The notes: generated from the sequence alone by a model not told the origin. A stretch of DNA of 64,000 nt from CALANV01 sp036381615 (GCA_036381615.1 DASVCL010000027.1:62001-126000), one strand, 5' to 3'. Shown: positions 16,742 through 25,763, numbered from the stretch's first letter. Numbers and translations are program-made.

Positions 16742-18568
16742 TCAGTACACGCGCGCCTTCGGCGGGAAGCTCTGGACCTCGTTCGTGAGCGGATTGAGGT
16801 GCACGGGCCGGTAGTCGATCCGGACCTTGCCGTCGCCGTCCAGCCACGCCACGGTATGCTTCAGCCAATTGACGTCGTCGCGTTCCGGGAAGTCCTCGCG
16901 CGCGTGCGCGCCGCGGCTTTCCCGGCGATTGAGCGCCGAATGCATGGTGACGATCGCCTGCGCAATCAGGTTGTCGTACTCCAGCGTCTCGACGAGGTCG
17001 GAGTTCCACACCAGCGAACGGTCGCTGACGCGGATATCGGCGCTCTTCTTTCGCGTTTCGTCGAGAAGCTGCACGCCCTCGGCGAGCACTTCCTGGGTGC
17101 GGAACACCGCGCAGTGGTTCTGCATCACCTTCTGCATCTCGAGCCGAAGCGCCGCGGTCGGCGTGCCGCCCTTGGCATGGCGCAGGCGGTCGAAGCGCGC
17201 CAGCGCAGCATCGCCCGCATCCCGAGGAAGCGGTCGGTGCGGCTCGCCCGGCTTGACCAGCTCCGCCGCGCGCTTGGCGGCCGCACGGCCGAAGACGACG
17301 AGGTCGAGCAGCGAGTTCGAGCCCAAGCGATTGGCGCCGTGGACCGACACGCAGGCCGCCTCGCCGATCGCCATCAGGCCCGGCACGACCGTATCCGGAT
17401 TGCCGTCCTTCAAGGTGACGACCTCGCCGCGGTAGTTCGTCGGGATGCCGCCCATGTTGTAGTGCACGGTCGGCAGCACCGGGATCGGCTCCTTCGTCAC
17501 GTCGACGCCGGCGAAGATCTTGGCGGTCTCGGAGATGCCGGGCAGGCGCTCGCGCAGCACGTCGGCCCCGAGATGCTCGAGGTGCAGCAGGATGTGATCC
17601 TTCTGCGGCCCGCACCCGCGGCCCTCGCGGATCTCGATCGTCATCGCGCGCGAGACGACGTCACGCGAAGCAAGGTCCTTGGCCGACGGCGCGTAGCGCT
17701 CCATGAACCGCTCGCCCTCGGAGTTGGTGAGGTATCCGCCCTCGCCGCGGCTGCCTTCGGTGATGAGGCAGCCGGCGCCGTAGATGCCGGTCGGATGGAA
17801 CTGCACGAACTCCATGTCCTGGAGCGGCAGCCCCGCGCGCAACACCATGGCGTTGCCGTCGCCCGTGCAGGTATGGGCCGAGGTGCACGAGAAATAGGCG
17901 CGGCCGTAGCCGCCCGTCGCAAGCACCGTCAGGTGCGCACGGAAGCGGTGTATGGTGCCGTCGGTGAGATTCCAGGCCATCACGCCGCGGCAGGCCCCCT
18001 CATCGTCCATGATGAGGTCGAGCGCGAAATACTCGACGAAGAACTCCGCGTTGTGCCGCAGCGACTGCTGGTACAGCGTGTGGAGGATGGCGTGGCCCGT
18101 GCGGTCGGCCGCGGCGCAGGTGCGTTGCGCGACGCCCTTGCCGTATTCCGTCGTCATGCCGCCGAACGGCCGCTGATAGATCTTGCCGTCGGCCGTGCGG
18201 CTGAACGGCACGCCGTAGTGCTCGAGCTCGATGATCGCCGGGATCGCCTCCTTGCACATGTACTCGATCGCGTCCTGGTCGCCGAGCCAGTCGGAGCCCT
18301 TGACGGTGTCGTACATGTGCCAGCGCCAGTCATCCGGCCCCATGTTGCCGAGCGCGGCCGAGATTCCGCCCTGCGCCGCCACGGTGTGGCTGCGCGTGGG
18401 GAAGATCTTCGAGATGCATGCGGTCTTGAGGCCGGCGATCGCCATGCCGAACGTCGCCCGCAGGCCGGCGCCGCCGGCACCGACCACGACGACGTCGTAG
18501 ATGTGGTCGATGATCGGATAGGCCGGCGCAACACGATGCGCTGTCGTTACTTTCGTCGAGTCAGGCAT
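16742..18568 (-). CDS. sdhA: Succinate dehydrogenase flavoprotein subunit
   Basis: FAD-binding catalytic subunit, 608 residues from ATG 18568 (MPDSTKVTTAHR). The dinucleotide fold is DVVVVGAGGAGLRA. The flavin-linking histidine is in TRSHTVAAQGGISAALGN. Substrate-binding blocks include FHPTGIYGAGCLITEGSRGEGG and the capping region around HYNMGGIPTNYRGEV. The frame is open upstream to 18625, but that overlaps sdhD and is not SdhA-like. It begins 7 bp after the sdhD stop. Confidence 0.97.
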   Translation of the reverse strand: MPDSTKVTTAHRVAPAYPIIDHIYDVVVVGAGGAGLRATFGMAIAGLKTACISKIFPTRSHTVAAQGGISAALGNMGPDDWRWHMYDTVKGSDWLGDQDAIEYMCKEAIPAIIELEHYGVPFSRTADGKIYQRPFGGMTTEYGKGVAQRTCAAADRTGHAILHTLYQQSLRHNAEFFVEYFALDLIMDDEGACRGVMAWNLTDGTIHRFRAHLTVLATGGYGRAYFSCTSAHTCTGDGNAMVLRAGLPLQDMEFVQFHPTGIYGAGCLITEGSRGEGGYLTNSEGERFMERYAPSAKDLASRDVVSRAMTIEIREGRGCGPQKDHILLHLEHLGADVLRERLPGISETAKIFAGVDVTKEPIPVLPTVHYNMGGIPTNYRGEVVTLKDGNPDTVVPGLMAIGEAACVSVHGANRLGSNSLLDLVVFGRAAAKRAAELVKPGEPHRPLPRDAGDAALARFDRLRHAKGGTPTAALRLEMQKVMQNHCAVFRTQEVLAEGVQLLDETRKKSADIRVSDRSLVWNSDLVETLEYDNLIAQAIVTMHSALNRRESRGAHAREDFPERDDVNWLKHTVAWLDGDGKVRIDYRPVHLNPLTNEVQSFPPKARVY

Positions 18569-18575
18569 GGTGTTC

Positions 18576-18971
18576 TCAACCTCCGAGAGCGATCCGCAGG
18601 ACGGCGAAAACTGCGGCCAGCGCAAGCAGCAGCAGGACGGCCTTTACCGCAAGCAGGCTCCCGATCTTCACCCCTTCGTGATGGACGTAATCTTCGATGA
18701 CGACCTGAACGCCGAGCTGGGCGTGGTGGAAAACCGCCACAATCAGCGCCACCAGCAGGATGGCCGGGACCGGTCGCCCGATCCAGTCGACGACGGCGGC
18801 ATGATCGGCACCGGCCAGTGCGACGATCGAGGCGACGAACCAGACGGCGAGCGGCACCAGCGCGACCGCGGTGACCCGCTGCGCCCACCAGTGGCCGACG
18901 CCGTGGTGGGCCGAACCCAGGCCGCGTACGCGACCAAGCTGCGTCCGCAGGGTATTGGCGCGGTTGCTCAT
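18576..18971 (-). CDS. sdhD: Succinate dehydrogenase membrane anchor subunit D
   Basis: A 131-residue membrane anchor with three helices (VTAVALVPLAVWFVASIVAL; VPAILLVALIVAVFHHAQLG; LLAVKAVLLLLALAAVFAVL). The haem/quinone region is FHHAQLGVQVVIEDYVHHEG. The start at 18971 overlaps the sdhC stop by 4 bp (ATGA). The frame is open further upstream, but the conserved ending GHWWAQRVTA fits this start. Confidence 0.93.
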   Translation of the reverse strand: MSNRANTLRTQLGRVRGLGSAHHGVGHWWAQRVTAVALVPLAVWFVASIVALAGADHAAVVDWIGRPVPAILLVALIVAVFHHAQLGVQVVIEDYVHHEGVKIGSLLAVKAVLLLLALAAVFAVLRIALGG

Positions 18972-19405
18972 GGCCGGCCCCCCAGAACCGCAAGCCCGAT
19001 TACCCAGGCAAGCAGCGTCAGCACCACCGTGGCGCCCACGACCGTCCAGCCCGAGCGATAGGCCGACGCGAGCTCGTAGCCGTAGCCCGCGTCCCAGAAC
19101 AGATGCCGGATCCCGTTGCCGAGATGATAGAACAGCGCCACGCTCCAGCCGAACAGCAGCACCAGGCCGATCCACGATCCGAGGAAGGCCTGTAACCGGG
19201 CAAACGCTTCGGGCCCGGTCGCGGCGGCGACCAGCCAACACACCAGCAGCAGCGTTCCGACCACCAGCGCAAGGCCGGTGATGCGGTGGCTGATGGAAAG
19301 GACGGATGTGAGCTGCGGACGGTAGATCTGAATATGCGGCGAAAGCGGTCGCGCGGGTCGAGTCGGATGTGAGCTTCCGCGCGCCTTCGACGGATCGTTC
19401 GGCAT
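18968..19405 (-). CDS. sdhC: Succinate dehydrogenase cytochrome b556 subunit
   Basis: A 145-residue cytochrome b556 anchor. It has the signature RPLSPHIQIYRPQLTSVLSI, then SHRITGLALVVG with the quinone-site Ser/Arg, and the haem-ligand His region FYHLGNGIRHLFWDAG. Three transmembrane helices are visible. It is the first gene of sdhCDAB, about 75 nt from a good promoter. Confidence 0.95.
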   Translation of the reverse strand: MPNDPSKARGSSHPTRPARPLSPHIQIYRPQLTSVLSISHRITGLALVVGTLLLVCWLVAAATGPEAFARLQAFLGSWIGLVLLFGWSVALFYHLGNGIRHLFWDAGYGYELASAYRSGWTVVGATVVLTLLAWVIGLAVLGGRP

Positions 19406-19485
19406 GTCGCCTCAAGTGGCTTGGAACCGGTCGCGCGACGCAGGCAAGCGCCGCTCCGGCAGGTAATTGTTGTGATGCGCCGCTG

Positions 19486-19514
19486 ATTTAGACCCTGTGC
19501 CCCCGTCCCGTCAA
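19486..19514 (-). promoter_or_regulatory. Promoter of the sdhCDAB operon
   Basis: On the minus strand TTGACG (19514-19509), a 17-bp spacer and CTAAAT (19491-19486) make a credible sigma70 promoter. It sits about 80 bp upstream of the sdhC ATG, the only gene it could serve. Confidence 0.65.
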
Positions 19515-20453
19515 CGTTGCCGGGCGCAGACGATGATTGTGGGTCGAACCGCCGCCGTGCGGCACCAACCTCTGCGTGAATCGGCCGGCGAATCCGGGCC
19601 GGTCGGCGCCGCGATCCGGTCATGGTCCCGTCCGGCCGCGTTCACCGCACGGGGTCTGTGGAGAATTCCGGGGATAACGCAGGGATGAATTGTGTGGAAC
19701 TAAGGATTCTATCAACAGAAATTTTCCGCGTTCGGCACTTTTACTGTTTATGAGCGGTGAAATTTTTGCGAGCATTTCCATGGCACGCGAAAGCGCGGAA
19801 AGGCATGCAAGGCTCCGCGGCGCCGCCCGAAGGCCCTGGGCCAAGGGCGCCGTGTTCCGCAAGGGAGACGGTCGGCGGATGCAGGCGGAAGGACCTTTCC
19901 GGGGCGGATCGCGCTCCCGGCTCCGAACGGATCCGGTGCGGGCGCACCGTCGGCCCGGCATGAGGCGCCGCTCCCGGACGGCGCCGGTGTCGGGCGGGAG
20001 CCGGCAACAGGCTCGCCCCAGCGCACGCGTCCGAGCGGTCGGCGATTCGCCGCAAGGCGGATCGCCGGGTGATGCGTGAGGCGCGGTACCGGATGCCGCG
20101 CCCGTCGCATCGGGTCCTTGCGCGGCGATTGTGCCAAATCGTCGCGGGGGACCGGCCGGTCGGCGGTGCGAGGCGGCAGGTCTGGTGCATCTCCCTCGGG
20201 CTCGGGATCTCCCGGTCCCGCCGTCGTGCATCGGGCGACGTATCGGCCGCGACGTCGCACCGCATGGACGAAGGCATGCCCGAGCTGTCGCGAGGCCAGG
20301 GAGCCGCATGGGTTTCGTGCCCCGGCGCTCCGAGGCGTCAGGCCGTGTCCCGCCCGGACACGTCAAGCGTCGGATCTCGGTCCAGCGCGCCTGACGCCTC
20401 TCTTATTTCCGGATCCCGCGTCGTCGGAACGACACGGCGCAAAAACAATCGCA
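19515..20453. other. Long gene-free stretch with an AT-rich, DnaA-box-like patch
   Basis: This is the longest region without a convincing gene. ORFs of up to about 250 codons exist on both strands, but they overlap each other and have random Arg/Pro/Ala composition. At 19657-19770 there is a clear drop in GC, with TGTGGAGAA (8 of 9 to the DnaA box complement), CGGGGATAA and TGTGGAACT close together, followed by AT-rich blocks (AAATTTTCC, GAAATTTTTGCG). The remainder to 20453 is GC-rich and featureless apart from GTGTCC-CGCCC-GGACAC at 20346-20362. Confidence 0.5.
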
Positions 20454-20585
20454 CCGGCGATGGTTCCATCGCCGGCGCTTGAAGGCTGGATCCGCCCGTC
20501 CCGCCCGGACGGACGGCAGCGGGCCAAGAGTCAGGATGGCCCGCCGATGTGTTGGTGTTCGCGCTCGGTCCAGCACACCTGACGC
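20376..20585 (+). repeat. Two-copy imperfect 22-bp direct repeat
   Basis: CTCGGTCCAGCGCGCCTGAC plus GC at 20376-20397 recurs with two mismatches (CTCGGTCCAGCACACCTGAC plus GC) at 20564-20585. Each copy follows a short GTCC-CGCCC-GGAC hairpin (20348-20360 and 20504-20516), so the repeated unit is hairpin plus tail. Nature unknown. Confidence 0.55.
20454..20475 (-). terminator. Probable terminator of the mesaconyl-CoA hydratase gene
   Basis: CCGGCGATGG (20454-20463) and CCATCGCCGG (20466-20475) form a perfect 10-bp stem with a TT loop. Reading on the minus strand, TGCGATTGTTTTTG follows. It lies 190 bp beyond the stop of the hydratase gene. Confidence 0.6.
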
Positions 20586-20665
20586 GCGTTCCCTATCACG
20601 GTGGACTCGCGCCGCGCAAACAATATTTGGTGGAGGCGTGGGCGCCTTGATCCTATGGCTGGCGT

Positions 20666-21688
20666 TCAGCGCGGGACGAGCACCGTGTAGTCGAGATCGA
20701 GGACGACGGCCGGATGGTCCGGCGGCGGAAAATCGGCGCAGGGCTGATTCTTGGTCGCGATCGTGCGCAGGCGCAGCGCGCCAAGATCGGTCCGCGCGGG
20801 CAGATCGAGGCGATCCAGAACCTCGGTCCAGGCATAGACCGTGTCGCCCGCCATGACCGGCGCGACGTGGCGCCCGCCATTGATCGCGGCGACGCGAAAG
20901 GCATTGGCGAGCCCGTTGAACGAGGCGGCGCGTGCCACGCTGATGACGTGGCCGCCATAGACCAGGCGGCGGCCGAAACGCCCCGCCGCGGCGAAGACAG
21001 CGTCGAAATGGACGCGCGCCGTATTCTGGTAGAGGCGCGTGGCGAGCTGATGCTCGGCTTCCTCGACGGTCGTCCCGATGACGTGATCGAGACGCATGCC
21101 GGGCGCGTAGTCGGCCCAACGCCGCGTATCCCCGGCAAGCTCGAAATCGTAACCCCGCAGGTCCAGCATCGGCACAATCAGATCCCGCGCGGCGACGGCC
21201 TCGGCCAGCGCGGGCACCACCGCCTCCGTCGTCGCGCGCGTGCCGGGCGCACGGCGCATCACCATGACCCATCGCGCGAACTCGACGACCATTTCGCCGC
21301 GCTGATTGATGCCGCGGCTCCGTACCCAGACGATCCCGCTGCGCCCGTCCGATGTCGGCTTGAGGCCGATCACCTCGGACTCGGCGGCGAGCGTATCGCC
21401 CGGATGGACCGATGCCCCGAAGCGCAGCTCGGCATAGCCGAGATTGGCGACCGCGTTGAACGAAATGTCCGGCACCGTCTTGCCGAAGACGATGTGGAAG
21501 ACGAGCAGGTCGTCGACGGGCGCGTCGGAAAACCCGATCGCGCGCGCGAACGCGGTCGAGGAATTGACGGCGAAGCGGCTGCCGGTCAGCGCGGTGTAAA
21601 GCGCCACATCGCCGGTCGTGACGGTGCGGGGGCTGGCGTGCCGGAATTTCTGCCCGATCCGGAAGTCCTCGAAGAAGTTGCCGAGCAC
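20666..21688 (-). CDS. Mesaconyl-CoA (2-methylfumaryl-CoA) hydratase-like, double MaoC domain
   Basis: A 340-residue protein with two hot-dog (MaoC) domains. It starts GTG-Leu-Gly-Asn-Phe-Phe, with an SD GGGAG 7 bp upstream, and runs FFEDFRIGQKFRHASPRTVT. The first domain has LGYAELRFGASVHPGDTLAAES; the second has RLVYGGHVISVARAASFNGLAN and APVMAGDTVYAWTEV. Length and motifs match hydratases of the ethylmalonyl-CoA pathway. A CitE-like lyase, the expected partner, lies 3.2 kb upstream, beyond an ABC transporter. Confident on family, less so on substrate. Confidence 0.8.
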   Translation of the reverse strand: MLGNFFEDFRIGQKFRHASPRTVTTGDVALYTALTGSRFAVNSSTAFARAIGFSDAPVDDLLVFHIVFGKTVPDISFNAVANLGYAELRFGASVHPGDTLAAESEVIGLKPTSDGRSGIVWVRSRGINQRGEMVVEFARWVMVMRRAPGTRATTEAVVPALAEAVAARDLIVPMLDLRGYDFELAGDTRRWADYAPGMRLDHVIGTTVEEAEHQLATRLYQNTARVHFDAVFAAAGRFGRRLVYGGHVISVARAASFNGLANAFRVAAINGGRHVAPVMAGDTVYAWTEVLDRLDLPARTDLGALRLRTIATKNQPCADFPPPDHPAVVLDLDYTVLVPR

Positions 21689-21810
21689 GTTCTTTCTCCC
21701 CGTCTCTGCGACCCGATGGGCCACGGCGTCACGTGGCCGTGAGGGGATGAAATAGCGTGCCGTGCCTCGCCTTGCCAGCCGATGCCGGCGGCATGGGGAC
21801 CGGGCGCGCA

Positions 21811-21847
21811 AAGAAACGCCCCCTTCCGGTAATCCGGCGAGGGGGCG
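21811..21847 (-). terminator. Rho-independent terminator of the ABC transporter operon
   Basis: CGCCCCC (21817-21823) pairs with GGGGGCG (21841-21847), with an inner CCGG-TAAT-CCGG hairpin (21826-21837). On the minus strand the stem is followed by TTTCTTT. It begins 50 bp after the binding-protein stop. Confidence 0.85.
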
Positions 21848-21896
21848 CATTCGGCCGGTCGTGGCGAAACGACGGGTGTTCCGGTGCGTCGGCGGC

Positions 21897-22886
21897 CTAC
21901 TTGCCCAGGCAGGTTGCCGCGTTCTCCGGCGTGCAGACGTCGAGGCCCGTATAGATCGGATCCTCGACCTTCTGGCCGCCCTTGATCGCGAGCAGCTTCT
22001 CCATCGCGAGATAGCCCATCTGGAAGGGCCGCTGGCCGACCTGGCCGTGGCTCAGGCCTTCCTTGAGCTGCTCCATCTGCATCGGCAGCGTATCGGCCAT
22101 GACGACGACGAGCCTGCCGCTCTTCACGCGGTCCATGTGCGGGCGGATCGCCTGCCGATAGGCGTTGTCCGACCATTGCGTGAAGGCGCCGGTCGAGATG
22201 TAGACGTCGAGATCCTGGAACTTGTTGAGGATGTCCTGGAACTGCTGTACCGCGACGGCACTGTCGTCGTTGGTGAACAGCGGACAGCCGTCGACCTCGG
22301 TCCACCCGTTCTGGCCCGTAAGGCGCGTTCCCGGCGACGTCGTGCCGGTCATCCCGCCCAGCGTGTCGCGGATGCCCTGCAGGCGCTCGTTATGATTGGC
22401 CGCCGCGGCGCCGCCGGACTGCAGGCAGATCTTGCCGCCGTTCGGTTTGCGGGCCTGCACCAGCTTCGCCAGGTTGACGCCGATGTCGTAGTTCTTGGTG
22501 CCGATATAGGTGATGCGATTCGCCTTGTCGCGCGGCTCAAGATCGGCGTCCCACGTGATGGTCGGAATCCCGGCCTCCTTTGCGGCTCTCAGGATGCGAC
22601 CGATCGCGCCCGCGTTCGACGGCGACACGGCGATGCCGTCGACCCGGCGGCTGATCAGGTCCTGAACGATCTGCACCTGTTCGGTTTCGGTGTGTTCGCT
22701 GGGGCCGATATAGAGGCACTTCACGCCTTTCAGTTCCTGCTGCGCCTTCATGCAGCCGTCGCGGGCAAGATCGAAGAACGGATTGTTCATCGCCTTGGGA
22801 ACGAGCGCGAACGTGTAATCCGCCTGCGCGAAGGCAGGCGCGGCCGTCAGCACCATTGCTGCCGCCGCAAGCATGGGACGTAACAT
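21897..22886 (-). CDS. Sugar ABC transporter substrate-binding protein
   Basis: A 329-residue periplasmic binding protein of the ribose/galactose (type 1) class. The signal peptide MLRPMLAAAAMVLTAAPAFA is followed by DYTFALVPKAMNNPFFDLAR. Hinge blocks are DGIAVSPSNAGAIGRIL and AGIPTITWDADLEPRDK. Four further cysteines occur in the mature part, unusual for the family (KCLYIG, KICLQSGG, DGCPLF and VCTPENAATCLGK). It is last in the ATPase-permease-binding-protein operon, and the ligand is unknown. Confidence 0.9.
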   Translation of the reverse strand: MLRPMLAAAAMVLTAAPAFAQADYTFALVPKAMNNPFFDLARDGCMKAQQELKGVKCLYIGPSEHTETEQVQIVQDLISRRVDGIAVSPSNAGAIGRILRAAKEAGIPTITWDADLEPRDKANRITYIGTKNYDIGVNLAKLVQARKPNGGKICLQSGGAAAANHNERLQGIRDTLGGMTGTTSPGTRLTGQNGWTEVDGCPLFTNDDSAVAVQQFQDILNKFQDLDVYISTGAFTQWSDNAYRQAIRPHMDRVKSGRLVVVMADTLPMQMEQLKEGLSHGQVGQRPFQMGYLAMEKLLAIKGGQKVEDPIYTGLDVCTPENAATCLGK

Positions 22887-22916
22887 GGCCTTCTTTCCTC
22901 CCTGTTCCGGGTCCGG

Positions 22917-23957
22917 TCAGCCGGACCGCCTGCCGCGGATCCGCTCGAAAAGCGCCGTGTAGCGTTTGCCGCGAACCCGCTCCAACAGCACCGCGAAGAT
23001 GATGAACAGACCGATGAACGCGCCCTGCCAGTAGGGATCGACGCCGGCGAGCAGCAGGCTGTTGCGAATGATCTCGAGCAGGGCGGCACCGATCAGCGCG
23101 CCGTAGGCCGTGCCCTCGCCGCCGACAAGGTTGGCGCCGCCGATCACCGCCGCCGCGATCACGCGCAGCTCGTAGGTCAGGCCGAGCGCATTGGTGACCG
23201 ACCCCAGCCAACCGATCATCAGAATCGCGGCGATACCGGCCGTGAGGCTGCTGAGGAGATAGGCCGACAGCTTGATGCGATTGACCGGCACGCCGGTGAG
23301 GCGCGCCGCCTGCTCGTTGCCGCCGACCGCGTAGAGATGCCGGCCCCAGGCACTGAAGTTCAGAAACGCGCCGAGCACGAGCGTCAAGCCGACGAGCACC
23401 AGCACGGGATTGGGGATGCCGAACAGGCTGCCGCCGCCGAGCGCCAGCAGCATCTCCTCGTCCGGTCCGAACTGATAGACCATCCGGTTGTTCGACACGA
23501 CGAGCGCGAGGCTGCGTGCGATCGACAGCATGCCCAGGGTCACGACGAAGGGCGACAGCTGCAGATAGGCGATGAGATACCCGTTGACCGCGCCGCAGGC
23601 GAGCGCCACGGCGAGCGCGACCAGCATGCTGGACCAAAGCGAGTATCCGGCCGTCATCATCAGCCCGAACACGATTCCTGAAAGCCCCATCACCGAGCCG
23701 ACGGCGAGATCGATGCCGCCGGTGATGATCACCGCGGTCTGCCCCAGCGCCATGATGCCGATGAACGCGAAGTTGCGCGTCGTGTTGAAGACGTTTTCAT
23801 ACGTCGCGAAGGTGCTGCTGATCGTCGTCATCGCGACGCAGATGATCAGCGTGGCGACGCTGGCCCAGAACGCCTGGCTGCCGAGAAGGCGCGCGCCGAA
23901 ACCGAAACTCCGTTCCGGCTGCGGCGACGGCGCTGCCAGCGTGTGTTCGGCCGTCAT
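22917..23957 (-). CDS. Sugar ABC transporter permease (RbsC type)
   Basis: A 346-residue inner-membrane permease with about eight to ten hydrophobic helices. The BPD_transp_2 signature is ALGQTAVIITGGIDLAVGSV (first half) and the EAA-like loop is AAVIGGANLVGGEGTAYGALI. The start MTAEHTLAAPSPQ at 23957 overlaps the ATPase stop by 4 bp, and the longer open frame would lie inside the ATPase gene. The binding protein follows after 30 bp. Confidence 0.9.
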   Translation of the reverse strand: MTAEHTLAAPSPQPERSFGFGARLLGSQAFWASVATLIICVAMTTISSTFATYENVFNTTRNFAFIGIMALGQTAVIITGGIDLAVGSVMGLSGIVFGLMMTAGYSLWSSMLVALAVALACGAVNGYLIAYLQLSPFVVTLGMLSIARSLALVVSNNRMVYQFGPDEEMLLALGGGSLFGIPNPVLVLVGLTLVLGAFLNFSAWGRHLYAVGGNEQAARLTGVPVNRIKLSAYLLSSLTAGIAAILMIGWLGSVTNALGLTYELRVIAAAVIGGANLVGGEGTAYGALIGAALLEIIRNSLLLAGVDPYWQGAFIGLFIIFAVLLERVRGKRYTALFERIRGRRSG

Positions 23958-24694
23958 GCCGCCCTCTCGATCGCGCCCGTGATCAGGCCGGTGATCTCCT
24001 CGGGCGAGGTCTGCGCGACGGGTTTCTCGGCAACCTTGCGGCCGCGCCGCAGCACCATGATGCGGTCGCACACGGCGAACACGTCGGGCATGCGGTGACT
24101 GATGAGGATGACGGCAATGCCCTGGTCGCGCAGCCGGCGGATAAGGTCGAGCACCTCGGCCACCTGGCGCACGCTGATCGCCGCCGTCGGCTCGTCCATC
24201 AGCACGGTCCGCGCCCGGGCAAGCCGCGTGCGCGCGATCGCCACCGCCTGACGCTGCCCGCCCGACATGGTGCGCACGAGGTCGGCGGGCCGCGTATCGG
24301 ACTTGAGTTCGGCGAACAGCTCACGCGCGCGCTGATACATGTAGGCGTTGTCGAGGCACCTGAAAATGCCGGCAAAAGACCGCCGCACCTCGCGGCCGAG
24401 GAAGACGTTCGCCGCGGCCGTCAGGTTGTCGCAGAGCGCCAGGTCCTGATAGACGACCTCGATTCCGGCATGGCGCGCATCGGTCGGCCGGTGGAAATGC
24501 ACCGGCCGGCCATCGAGCAGGATTTCGCCGGATGAAGGCGGAAAATTCCCCGCGATGATCTTGACCAGGGTCGACTTGCCGGCGCCGTTATCGCCCATCA
24601 GGCCGAGGATCTCGCCGGGCCCGAGCGTCAGATCGACGCCCGCGAGCGCCTCGATCGCGCCGAAATGTTTGGAAATCCGGCGAAGTTCGAGCAT
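23954..24694 (-). CDS. Sugar ABC transporter ATP-binding protein (single-domain)
   Basis: A 246-residue ATPase with one nucleotide-binding domain: Walker A GDNGAGKSTLVKII, Q-loop VVYQDLALCDNLTAA, signature MSGGQRQAVAIARTRL, Walker B TVLMDEPTAAI, and H-loop ISHRMP. RbsA-type ATPases usually have two such domains, so this is the half-size form that must act as a homodimer. It is the first gene of the transporter operon, 193 bp after the CoA-lyase stop. Confidence 0.9.
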   Translation of the reverse strand: MLELRRISKHFGAIEALAGVDLTLGPGEILGLMGDNGAGKSTLVKIIAGNFPPSSGEILLDGRPVHFHRPTDARHAGIEVVYQDLALCDNLTAAANVFLGREVRRSFAGIFRCLDNAYMYQRARELFAELKSDTRPADLVRTMSGGQRQAVAIARTRLARARTVLMDEPTAAISVRQVAEVLDLIRRLRDQGIAVILISHRMPDVFAVCDRIMVLRRGRKVAEKPVAQTSPEEITGLITGAIERAA

Positions 24695-24887
24695 CGACGT
24701 GAGCTCGGGCTAAACGCCCGATCACGTTATCACGGACGCATTGCCATTTACCGTTGCACAGGTGGTGCGGATCAGCGCACGTGGCGCCGGACCTCGCCAT
24801 CCGTGCAGTGTCGCGCTGCCCCTTCGGGCGACCTCCTTCGGGGACGACGGCTTTGCCCGCGCTGACGGCGCGCCGCGTCGCTTGCGC

Positions 24888-25763
24888 TCAGGCCTTGCGC
24901 GCGGCGATCGCGTCGGCAAGGGCGACGGTGCGCCTTGCGCTCTCGACGTGAAGCTGTTCGATGAGCTTGCCGTCGACGACCGTGACACCCTGGCCCTTCT
25001 TCAACGCTTCGGCATGCGCGTCGATGATGCGCCGGGCGAGCGCCAGCTCCTCCGGCGTCGGTCCGAACGCGGCATTTGCGCCGTCGATCGTCTTCGGATG
25101 GATCAGCGTCTTTCCGTCGAAGCCGAGCTCCGCACCCTGCCGGCACGCGGCGAGGAACCCGGCCTCGTCCTCGAGGTCGAGATGGACGCCGTCCAGGATC
25201 GTGAGTCCCGCCGCGCGCGCTGCCAGCACGCACAACGACAGCGACGTGAGCACGGGAAGCCGGTCCGGCGTGTGCCGCGCGCGCAGGTCCTTGGCGAGGT
25301 CCGACGTGCCCATGACGAGGCAGGTGAGGTGCGGGCTCGAGAAGGCGATGTCCTGGACGCGAAGCACGCCGAGCGGCGTTTCGATCATGCACCAGATCTG
25401 CATCGCGGCGGGCGCGCCGGCCGCGGCGAGGCGCAGCGCCGCATCGCGCACTTCCTGCGCGGTCTCGACCTTGGGCAGGAGGATCGCATCGCAGCCGGAG
25501 GTCGCGACCGCCTTGAGGTCGGCGGCGCCGAGCTTCGTGCCGGGGTGATTGACGCGGATGACGGTTTCGGCCTTGTACCCGCCGGCCTTGAGGGCCGCCA
25601 GGACCTGTTCGCGCGCCTCGACCTTGCGGTCGGGTGCGATGCCGTCCTCAAGGTCGAAGATGAGCACGTCGGCGTCGAGCGTGCGCGCCTTCTCGAGCGC
25701 GCGGGCGTTGGAGCCGGGTACGTAAAGCGCGCTGCGGCGCGGGCGGACGGTGATCTCTGGCAT
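24888..25763 (-). CDS. HpcH/HpaI-CitE family CoA ester lyase (malyl-CoA lyase-like)
   Basis: A 291-residue TIM-barrel lyase starting MPEITVRPRRSALYVPGSNA. Family blocks are DVLIFDLEDGIAPDRKVEAR, the metal Glu in MQIWCMIETPLGVLRV, and the C-terminal GFDGKTLIHPKTIDGANAAF. With the mesaconyl-CoA hydratase-like gene it suggests beta-methylmalyl-CoA or malyl-CoA cleavage, though citramalyl-CoA is equally possible. It starts 22 bp after the channel gene stop on the same strand. Confidence 0.85.
   Translation of the reverse strand: MPEITVRPRRSALYVPGSNARALEKARTLDADVLIFDLEDGIAPDRKVEAREQVLAALKAGGYKAETVIRVNHPGTKLGAADLKAVATSGCDAILLPKVETAQEVRDAALRLAAAGAPAAMQIWCMIETPLGVLRVQDIAFSSPHLTCLVMGTSDLAKDLRARHTPDRLPVLTSLSLCVLAARAAGLTILDGVHLDLEDEAGFLAACRQGAELGFDGKTLIHPKTIDGANAAFGPTPEELALARRIIDAHAEALKKGQGVTVVDGKLIEQLHVESARRTVALADAIAARKA

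Noticed and set aside
19690..20482. Overlapping frames in the gene-free stretch after sdhC
   Set aside because: Frames on both strands overlap, with random Arg/Pro/Gly composition and no SD. I kept the region as non-coding.
24695..24887. Gap between CoA lyase and ABC ATPase considered for a LacI-type operator
   Set aside because: No convincing palindrome or promoter pair; only a small GGGC-TAAAC-GCCC hairpin near 24707-24719.
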